Positions 26,884 through 33,475 of a stretch of 64,000 bases of DNA are shown piece after piece; position 1 is the stretch's first letter; every line of letters begins with the position of its first letter. Made by a program: the position numbers and the translations under genes. The stretch is from Bog-159 sp963843255 (lineage in GTDB: Bacteria > Acidobacteriota > Terriglobia > Bryobacterales > Bryobacteraceae). The notes under the pieces are model-generated. The model was not told the origin of the DNA. It made no database searches and was given only the letters and a program-made list of their open reading frames with translations. Location of the stretch: assembly GCA_963843255.1 (NCBI GenBank), contig CAWJJQ010000002.1, positions 124,001 through 188,000 on the forward strand. The letters run 5' to 3'.

Positions 26884-26898
26884 GCGCTTCTAAGGAAC
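26884..26898. repeat. 15-bp flank of the IS110 element, right copy
   Basis: GCGCTTCTAAGGAAC, identical to 25153-25167. It is preceded by sequence unrelated to a palindromic repeat, which marks the IS boundary. Confidence 0.6.
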
Positions 26899-26900
26899 TC

Positions 26901-26983
26901 GCGCAAAACGGGGCGCCCCGCGCCGCTGTAAACTGCGGAGTTCCTATCCTAAATGGCGGCGCGGGATGCGCGCCCCTTTGCGC
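26901..26983. repeat. Palindromic repeat copy C1
   Basis: 83 bp, almost identical to B1/B2 (differs in the 3' arm: GCGCGGGATGCGCGCC). Begins 3 bases after the right IS flank. Confidence 0.85.
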
Positions 26984-26996
26984 TTCTAAGGAACTC

Positions 26997-27061
26997 GCGC
27001 AAAACGGGCCGCAGCCGGCCCGCCACGATCGCGCGAGTTCCTATTCCTGCCGTTGGTGCGC
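26997..27061. repeat. Palindromic repeat copy C2, 3' arm degenerate
   Basis: Starts GCGCAAAACGGGCCGC exactly 96 bases after C1 and has the loop GCGAGTTCCTATTCCTG, but the 3' arm is cut short or diverged. Its end reaches the stop codon of the PEP-CTERM gene. Confidence 0.7.
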
Positions 27062-27786
27062 TATTGAGTGACCCTGAGCCGGCGGAAGGCGAGACCGCTA
27101 CCGAAGGTTAACGCGGAGCATACCAGCAGCCAGGATCCCGGCTCGGGAACACTGCCTGAACCGGAGGAACTGGTATATGTGAACTGACTGACTAGCCCGG
27201 CTTCGTTCCCTCCAGTTACCGGTTTACCTTGTGAGGCACCGAAATAGGCATCACTCGTCAGGGTGTTGGTGGCGGCCTGATCCAGGTAGAGAAAAGGGGA
27301 GCCATTCACTCCGCCGGAGACGGTCACCGAAAGAAGGAGATTCCCGTCGGCGGGATTGTAGAAAAACGGTGTTCCCGTGAAGGTTAAAGTTCCATTCGAC
27401 AATGCAGGGAGAGCGCCGCTGAAGAAGGCTTGCAGGGAGCCGGCCAGGTTGGTGTTTGGGCTGGAGAGGTTGAGATTGCCGACATCGAACGAGGTGTAGG
27501 CGAAATTGAGAGTGTAGATTCCGCCGGCAGGCTTTCCGCCGTTGTGCACCGCGGTATCGAAGAAAGCCAGATCGTTGATGGTGAGAGGGCCGGCAAAATC
27601 CGCACCGGCATACACCTGTTGATACGTCCCCAGGCCGAAGAATGCAGGGCAGCCGAAGGGGTCGCAATTACCGGTCCGGGATAAAGCGGGCAGGCCGACG
27701 GTGAGCAGGCTGGCGTGGGCCGGCGCCGGCAGGACGGCGAATAGTGCAATGATCGCGATTGTAATCAGGGCGGAGTGTTTCGTCAC
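27061..27786 (-). CDS. PEP-CTERM sorted secreted protein
   Basis: Exported protein with a C-terminal PEP-CTERM sorting signal: VPEPGSWLLVCSALTFG, a hydrophobic segment, then a basic tail RRLRVTQ. Such signals are processed by an exosortase and are linked to exopolysaccharide production. The N-terminal signal peptide is KHSALITIAIIALFAVLPA ending PAHA. GTG at 27786 is chosen because TGAGG lies eight bases upstream and it puts the signal peptide at the N-terminus; an upstream ATG (27834) is also in frame. The mature ~200-residue part is rich in Gly, Asn, Ser and Thr and beta-strand-like; no catalytic domain is recognised. The exosortase gene is not in the window. Confidence 0.82.
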   Translation of the reverse strand: MTKHSALITIAIIALFAVLPAPAHASLLTVGLPALSRTGNCDPFGCPAFFGLGTYQQVYAGADFAGPLTINDLAFFDTAVHNGGKPAGGIYTLNFAYTSFDVGNLNLSSPNTNLAGSLQAFFSGALPALSNGTLTFTGTPFFYNPADGNLLLSVTVSGGVNGSPFLYLDQAATNTLTSDAYFGASQGKPVTGGNEAGLVSQFTYTSSSGSGSVPEPGSWLLVCSALTFGSGLAFRRLRVTQ

Positions 27787-27935
27787 GGCTGTGTCCTCAC
27801 CAGCCATGGTCGCCTGCAAGTTCCCACTAGTCAATGAGTTGCCGTACTAAAACTACCTACCACCGGATAGGGTAACAGGATATTGCGTACAGTGCAGTGT
27901 TTGCGGTATGGGAGTTTGTTCACAGCCCGTCAAGA

Positions 27936-28016
27936 GCGCAATGGGGCGCGTCCGCGCCTGAAGGAAGGATAGGAACTCGCGGGTTCGTGGCGGCGCGGAC
28001 ACGTTTCCCTTTGCGC
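27936..28016. repeat. Palindromic repeat copy D (single, inverted loop)
   Basis: 81 bp; arms GCGCAATGGGGCGCGTCC and GTTTCCCTTTGCGC. The loop reads AGGATAGGAACTCGCG, the reverse complement of the loop in other copies, so this unit is in the opposite orientation. It ends 5 bases before the ATG of the histidine kinase. Confidence 0.8.
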
Positions 28017-28021
28017 TTTTA

Positions 28022-29995
28022 ATGCCGAATAGGCGGTATGCTGCGATTATGGCTCTTCCGGCAAGGCGGGCATACGTGCGACTGGCCCTGGTCGGAGTGT
28101 TGGCGGTGGTGCTGGTACTGATGGCGGTGCTGCAATACCGGTGGAGCCTGGAGGTGAGCCGGGCCGAACGGACGCGCATCGAGGCCAGCCTGAACACATC
28201 CGTGAACCAGTTCCGGCAGGAGTTCTATCGCGAGCTGGTACAGGTTTCCACCGCGTTTCATAGCGACCCCACCGCGGACGCGGATACATTCTGGTCGCCC
28301 TACAGCGAACGGTACCAGGAATGGGAACGCACGGCCACGCGTCCCGACCTGGTAGCCAACGTGTACGTGTGGCAGGCGGAACCGGCGGCGGAGGCGCGGC
28401 TGCTCATGCTGCACCCGGCGGACGGCCACTTCGATCCAGTCCCCTGGCCGGCGACGCTGGCGGGCTTGCGGGCACGCCTGGAGGCAGATTCGCAACAGAC
28501 CCCGGGAGCCGCCGGGGCGGGGCCGGGACCCGAGTTGCGCGCATTCGTCTGGACCCTGGAGGATCGCGTGCCCGCGCTGTTGCATCCGGTGTTCAACTTT
28601 TCGCGGCTGCGGGGCGGCCCCTGGGCGGCTTCGGGCGACCCGGCGATGCGGCATCACCTGAGCCGCCGCGGGGATGGCGCGCGCACGGCGGCATCCGAGA
28701 ACCCGCACACAAGCCTGGCGCCGCCGCGCGTGGTTTTAGGCTTCGTCATCGTGGAGCTGAATCGCGCGGCGATCGACCATTTACTGGGTGAGCTGGCGCA
28801 GCGGTATTTCACGGGACCGGAAGGTTTCATCTATAACGTAGCTGTGCTAAGCGGCGCGCCGGCGGGGACCATCGTGTATCGCTCCGATCCGCAAATCACG
28901 GTAGCTTCGCTGAACCCGCCGGACGCGCGCGCGGCACTGGTGCCTGCCACGCCGGGCGAAAACCGCGCCGTGGAAGGCCCGCCGCGTAACCCGTCCGCAC
29001 GGCCGCGCGGCGGACGCGGAACCGGCTGGAGCGGCCAGGATCGCGGGACATCTGCCCGCCCGCGAGGCGCCATCATCCTTTCTTCGGCGAGTGAGGAGCC
29101 CTGGCAGTTGTGGGCGCGCCACCGCGGTGGATCGCTCGAATCGGTGGTGGCGGCGGACCGGCGGCGCAACCTGCTGGTGAGCTTCGGCGTCCTGCTGGTG
29201 CTGGCGGTTAGCATGGCCCTGATCATCCTTTCCGCGCAGCGCGCACGGCGGCTGGCGCGCCTGCAGATGGAGTTCGTGGCCGGCGTTTCGCACGAGCTGC
29301 GCACACCCGTGACGGTGATCTGCTCAGCGGCCGATAACCTGGCGGAAGGCTTCGTGGGATCGAAGGATCAGGTCAGAGAATATGGCTCGGTGATCCGTAA
29401 CGAGGGACGCCGGCTGGCGGCGATGATCGAACAGATCCTGCACTTCGCGGCCGGGCAATCGCGGCGCGCGCAGTACGACATGCGGCCGGTGGCGGTATCC
29501 GACGCCGTGGAGATGGTGGCGGCCAACATCTCATCGCTGCCGGAAGCGGCGGGATTCACCCTGGAACGCGCCATCGATCCCGATCTGCCGCCGGTGATCG
29601 CGGATGCCGGAGCGCTGGCGCGCTGCCTGGAGAACCTGGTTTTGAACGCGCTCAAATACGGCGGCGAGAGCCGCTGGGTGCGGGTGCGGGCTGAGCGGAG
29701 CACGGCCGGCGCGGAGGGACGCGTGCGGATCAGCGTAGAAGACCGCGGCGCGGGCATCGATCCGGCGGACCTGCCGCACATCTTCGAGCCGTTCTACCGC
29801 GGCAAATCGGCGCAGGCGGCCCAGATTCACGGCGCGGGTCTGGGGCTGAGCCTGGCGCGCGATATCGCCGAAGGCATGGGCGGCCGCCTGGATGTGACGA
29901 GCGAACCGGGCCGCGGCAGCACTTTCACGCTGGAACTGCCGGCGGCCGGGCAGGAGAGCCGTCCGGGCCGGGAAGCCCTGCCGCGCAGCGCGTGA
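28022..29995 (+). CDS. Membrane sensor histidine kinase
   Basis: A 657-residue kinase of a two-component pair. TM1 lies at ~19-38 (LALVGVLAVVLVLMAVLQ), followed by a large ~340-residue extracytoplasmic sensor with low-complexity Pro/Arg/Gly sequence near its end (PRNPSARPRGGRGTG). TM2 is near 382-402. HisKA has the phospho-acceptor in FVAGVSHELRTPVTV (His ~424) and HATPase_c has NLVLNALKYGG, DRGAGIDPADL and GAGLGLSLARDI. It lies 21 bases upstream of its response regulator. The first ATG is 5 bases after palindromic repeat D, and no clear Shine-Dalgarno is present; ATG at 28049 is an alternative. Signal unknown. Confidence 0.88.
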   Translation: MPNRRYAAIMALPARRAYVRLALVGVLAVVLVLMAVLQYRWSLEVSRAERTRIEASLNTSVNQFRQEFYRELVQVSTAFHSDPTADADTFWSPYSERYQEWERTATRPDLVANVYVWQAEPAAEARLLMLHPADGHFDPVPWPATLAGLRARLEADSQQTPGAAGAGPGPELRAFVWTLEDRVPALLHPVFNFSRLRGGPWAASGDPAMRHHLSRRGDGARTAASENPHTSLAPPRVVLGFVIVELNRAAIDHLLGELAQRYFTGPEGFIYNVAVLSGAPAGTIVYRSDPQITVASLNPPDARAALVPATPGENRAVEGPPRNPSARPRGGRGTGWSGQDRGTSARPRGAIILSSASEEPWQLWARHRGGSLESVVAADRRRNLLVSFGVLLVLAVSMALIILSAQRARRLARLQMEFVAGVSHELRTPVTVICSAADNLAEGFVGSKDQVREYGSVIRNEGRRLAAMIEQILHFAAGQSRRAQYDMRPVAVSDAVEMVAANISSLPEAAGFTLERAIDPDLPPVIADAGALARCLENLVLNALKYGGESRWVRVRAERSTAGAEGRVRISVEDRGAGIDPADLPHIFEPFYRGKSAQAAQIHGAGLGLSLARDIAEGMGGRLDVTSEPGRGSTFTLELPAAGQESRPGREALPRSA

Positions 29996-30016
29996 ACCGC
30001 GTCAACATCGTGAAAA

Positions 30017-30700
30017 ATGGAACGCCGCATCCTGCTAATCGAAGATGAACCCGGCCTGGTAATGACGCTGGGCGACCGCCTGCGCAGCGAAGGCCACCAC
30101 GTGGAGTCCGCGGCAGACGGACAGACTGGATTTGAAATGGCCTCGGCGGGCGCGTTCGATCTGATCGTCCTGGACATCATGCTGCCGCGCAAGAACGGCA
30201 TGGATGTGTGCCGGGACTTGCGGCAGCGGGGCATCTCCACACCGATCCTGATGCTGACCGCGCGCGGGCAAACGGTGGACAAAGTGGTGGGGTTGAAGAT
30301 CGGCGCCGACGATTATCTGACTAAGCCGTTCGAGATGCTGGAACTGCTGGCGCGCGTGGAAGCCCTGCTGCGGCGGGCGCCGGCATTCAGCGCGGCGGGC
30401 GATGTTTACCAGTTCGGATCGATTCGGGTGGACCTGCGGCGCACCGAGGTGGTGCGGCACGGCAAGCCGGTGACACTTTCCGCGAAGGAGTTTCAGCTGC
30501 TGCGCTACCTGGTGGAGCACAGGGGCGCGACAGTGTCACGGGAGACGCTGCTGAGCGAGGTTTGGGGATATGGCGGCGTGACGTCGAGCCGGACAGTGGA
30601 CGTACACGTGGCGTGGCTGCGGCAGAAGTTGGAGGAAGATCCGCGGCAGCCGCAGTGGATTCTGACGGTGCACGGGATGGGGTACAAGCTGGCGGGATAG
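30017..30700 (+). CDS. OmpR/PhoB-family response regulator
   Basis: A 227-residue DNA-binding response regulator. The receiver domain (~1-118) has the acidic pair in LLIEDEPGL, the phospho-acceptor in LIVLDIMLP (Asp ~53), the conserved Thr in MLTARG and Lys in LTKPFEM. The winged-helix output domain (~130-225) contains LSAKEFQLLRYLVEHRG and TSSRTVDVHVAWLRQKLE, typical of OmpR/PhoB recognition helices. Cognate partner of the upstream kinase. Normal length, intact. Confidence 0.93.
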   Translation: MERRILLIEDEPGLVMTLGDRLRSEGHHVESAADGQTGFEMASAGAFDLIVLDIMLPRKNGMDVCRDLRQRGISTPILMLTARGQTVDKVVGLKIGADDYLTKPFEMLELLARVEALLRRAPAFSAAGDVYQFGSIRVDLRRTEVVRHGKPVTLSAKEFQLLRYLVEHRGATVSRETLLSEVWGYGGVTSSRTVDVHVAWLRQKLEEDPRQPQWILTVHGMGYKLAG

Positions 30701-31125
30701 GGGGCTCCCTTTGGGCGCCGGGGCTGGGGCTCGGGGGCTAGGGGCCGGGGATTGGATCGCCGCGCTTGGCTTCGCCTCGCGGGGTCCGCGCTCGCGACAA
30801 AACCCTTATTTATGTGTTGAGTATCCGGATTTGGTGGGTTCGCTCCGTAATTTTAATGTTTGGCGCGAACGTTGCAAACGAATGTTCCGAACGAAGCTAC
30901 GGTGTACAGTTGTTGTGCTTTTTTGGTCTGCTGGAGTTCTGTTTTCAAAGATCATGGCCTCGGGGTTAAGAACCCCCAGGGCCGATTTGAGGGTAGCATG
31001 CCGATGGTGGTGCTCAGTTACTTTGAATCGAGGTTAGTGGCTTGTTTTGTATTGCCTGGAGGTCCGGGTGGACGGCGTGACTTTGTTAGCCATATAACCT
31101 GGATCCTACCAGAAGGCGTGGCAAG
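30701..31125. other. Non-coding stretch upstream of the Cas3 fragment
   Basis: A G/C-biased stretch (30701-30780, GGGGCTGGGGCTCGGGGGC-like) is followed by about 300 bases of lower-GC sequence with no convincing ORF. It would contain the former cas-operon promoter if the fragment downstream is the start of a cas3 gene. I see no CRISPR repeat, tRNA or terminator in it. Confidence 0.4.
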
Positions 31126-31686
31126 ATGACTTACTTCGGGCACAGTGAGAACTTACGGGGCGCGTGGGAACCGCTAAATGTACACCTGCGCGAAGTGGCG
31201 GATTTGGCACGCGGGCTCGCGGGCGTATTTGGGTCCGGCGATGCCGCTTTCGTCGCTGGTCTTCTTCACGATCTGGGCAGGTACGGCGACTTATTTCAGC
31301 GGCGGCTCCAGGGTAAGGAGAAGGGGCTTGACCACTGGTCAATCGGCGCGAGCCTGTGCCTGGAGCGCTACAGAAACACAGAGATCGCCATGGCCATCGA
31401 GGGGCATCACGTCGGTTTGCAGTGGTGGGATCGGGACGAATTGCGGAAGCTCCTTCCGACGGAGCTAGAGAAACACATCCCAGATGGACGGAGGCTTACC
31501 GAGCGGGACCGCACTGTACTGCTGGCGCGACTGCTGGCTGATGGGGTTGCGCTGCCCGATGCGTCGCCAGGAGTGCTGTCGGATGCGAAGTGCGCAGCGG
31601 CGATGCTTGACTTGCGGATGCTATTCTCCGTGTTGACCGATGCGGACTACCTGGCGACGGAGGGGCATTTCGATCCCGTGGATTGA
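31126..31686 (+). pseudogene. cas3: Cas3 HD-nuclease domain fragment (truncated cas3)
   Basis: The 186-residue product matches only the N-terminal HD domain of Cas3 from type I CRISPR systems. It starts MTYFGHSENLRG, has PLNVHLREVADLA (His20), the HD motif FVAGLLHDLGRYGDLFQ (His48-Asp49), GLDHWSIGAS (His70), AIEGHHVGL (His94/95) and LFSVLTDADYLATEGHF near the end. All metal-ligand positions seem present, so the nuclease could still fold. The helicase domain is entirely absent. The last two codons and the TGA stop (GTG GAT TGA) are supplied by the terminal bases of a CRISPR repeat, showing that a deletion joined cas3 to the array. No other cas genes are present. Confidence 0.75.
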
Positions 31687-31758
31687 AACGACGCCGCTCG
31701 GTCGGAACGCCGATCAGGTTCGCGGTCGCCGCCTGCGCCGGCGGCGTGGATTTGAAAC
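31678..31758 (+). CRISPR. Remnant CRISPR: partial repeat, one 35-bp spacer, one repeat of type I-C form
   Basis: Bases 31678-31689 (GTGGATTGAAAC) are the 3' end of a type I-C-like repeat. A 35-base spacer follows (31690-31724), then a 34-base repeat (31725-31758). That repeat begins GTCGCCGCC, has the stem GCCGCC/GGCGGC and ends GTGGATTTGAAAC with one extra T. No further repeats follow. Repeat form and spacer length agree with type I-C, and so does the Cas3 fragment. A single unit is normally weak evidence; the adjoining Cas3 HD domain makes it convincing. Confidence 0.6.
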
Positions 31759-31827
31759 TTGACTGTTGGACGCTACGGTTTCCACTCGCGACTCCGTGCA
31801 CGGCTAACGTCCTGGGGTCGCGACGGT

Positions 31828-32084
31828 TTAGCTCTGAGTTTGCTGGCGCGAGATGAACTCGCCCATCGCCGACATCAGGGACTCGATACGTCCTGCGAGG
31901 CGCTGGTGCTGCTCTTGAATGCGGTCGGCAAGGCGCTGGTCCGCGGCGCGGGATTCCTCAGCCAGCACTCCAATGCGGTCGCCCAAGTCGGCGATCTTGA
32001 TGGTGAGGTCGCTCAGGCGGCCGGTCACCTCGTTGATCTGGCGGTTACGTGTTCGATGCGCTCGAATCTTTCGTCGATTGTCAT
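31828..32084 (-). pseudogene. Small coiled-coil protein gene with a frameshift
   Basis: A good Shine-Dalgarno (GAAGGA) precedes an ATG at 32084 that begins MTIDERFERIEHVT. That frame stops soon after, while another frame from about 32045 continues INEVTGRLSDLTIKIADLG to a stop at 31828, with a regular heptad-like pattern of Leu/Ile and charged residues. Adding one base near 32045 would give one ~86-residue coiled-coil protein. No function recognised. Could be a real pseudogene or an indel error. Confidence 0.45.
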
Positions 32085-32254
32085 CTTTTCCTTCAGTGTA
32101 GCTGAACAGAGTTCAGGCAGCGGGGACCTTTCCACCCCAGGCGGGTGCACTCGGATGGGCGGATGATGGGGCCGCAACGCACACCATTTTTCCTTTCTTC
32201 GCATAACCTTGCGCCGATGGCTGACGTCGTTACAGTTTGGAGTTTCCTGCCGTA

Positions 32255-33475
32255 ATGAAAACCACTCTCTTACGCTGCGTTCCAGTGGCTTGCCTTGCTA
32301 TCGGGATTGCCGCGGCGCAGCAGCCTGCCCGCACCAACGTAGTTGGGGCCATACAGGCTATCGATTCGACTAACGGACAGATCACCCTGCACACCGACGA
32401 TGGAAAGACCATCAAGATCGCGCCGCATGCAAATGCACGATTTTTGCGTCTTCCGCCGGGCGAAAAGAGCATGGCCAACGCCACGCCGATCACGGCCAAG
32501 GATCTGGACGTGGGTGACCGGGTGCTGGCGCGCGGCGAGCTATCGGATGACAAAGCGGCCATGGCCGCCAGCACGCTGGTGATCATGACCAAGGCGGACA
32601 TCGCCAAAAAGCAGCAGGCCGATCGCGCGGAGTGGCAGAAGCGCGGCGTGGGCGGTATAGTCACGGCCGTGGACCCCGGCGCGGGAAGCGTGACGATCAC
32701 CACGCGCACGGCGGAGGGCAAGAAGCCGCTGGTGATTCAGGTGAGCCAGCAAACATCGGTGCGGCGGTATGCCCCGGATTCGGTAAAGTTCACGGATGCC
32801 GTGCCAGGCACGGTGGCGGACATCAAGCCGGGCGACCAGGTGCGCGCACTGGGCGAGAAGAGCGCCGATGGGAGCACGCTCACGGCCGAAGAAGTGGTGT
32901 CGGGAACATTCCGTAACGTGGCGGCCACAATCGTATCGATCGATGTGGCGGCGAATACGCTGAAGGTCATGGATCTGCTTGCGAAGAAGCCGGTGGTGGT
33001 GAAAGTGACGCCGGAATCGACGATGCGCAAGCTGCCCGAGGGGATAGCGCGGATGATCGCCATGCGCACCTCCGGCGCGGCGGGCGGACAGGGAGGCGCG
33101 GGCGCCCCCGGCGGCGGAAACGGCCAAGGGGCGGGTGGACAGAGGCCCGCGGCGGGTGGACCTCCCCCGGGCGCACCTGCGGGCGCCGGTGGACCTCCGG
33201 CAGCAGGAGGTCCAGGCGGTGCCGGAGGCGGCGGGCGCGGCGGCGACATGCAGCAGATGCTGGAGCGTATGCCGCCGCTGAAACTGGAAGATTTGAAAGT
33301 GGGCGATGCGCTGATTATTTCGAGCACGAACGGCGCGGATCCGGGGCAAGTGACCGCTATCACGCTGGTCGCCGGCGTGGAACCGATTCTGACGGCGGCT
33401 CCGGGAGGCAGCCAGCGCGCGGCCATGCTGGGTTCGTGGAACCTGGACATGGGCGGCGGGGCGGGGGTCGAGTAA
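32255..33475 (+). CDS. Secreted DUF5666-like repeat protein with Gly/Pro-rich insert
   Basis: The protein starts at ATG 32255 (MKTTLLRCVPVACLAIGIAAA signal peptide; an in-frame ATG six codons earlier has no advantage). The mature part has at least three beta-rich modules of the 'VGAIQAID...GQITLHTDDGKTIKI' type that resemble DUF5666 (around residues 25-95, 130-205 and 215-255). A low-complexity Gly/Pro/Ala segment (~270-325) and a final module with LEDLKVGDALIISS follow. Probably periplasmic or surface-associated. The stop codon directly abuts the ATG of the TonB-dependent receptor, indicating translational coupling and a shared role. Confidence 0.75.
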   Translation: MKTTLLRCVPVACLAIGIAAAQQPARTNVVGAIQAIDSTNGQITLHTDDGKTIKIAPHANARFLRLPPGEKSMANATPITAKDLDVGDRVLARGELSDDKAAMAASTLVIMTKADIAKKQQADRAEWQKRGVGGIVTAVDPGAGSVTITTRTAEGKKPLVIQVSQQTSVRRYAPDSVKFTDAVPGTVADIKPGDQVRALGEKSADGSTLTAEEVVSGTFRNVAATIVSIDVAANTLKVMDLLAKKPVVVKVTPESTMRKLPEGIARMIAMRTSGAAGGQGGAGAPGGGNGQGAGGQRPAAGGPPPGAPAGAGGPPAAGGPGGAGGGGRGGDMQQMLERMPPLKLEDLKVGDALIISSTNGADPGQVTAITLVAGVEPILTAAPGGSQRAAMLGSWNLDMGGGAGVE

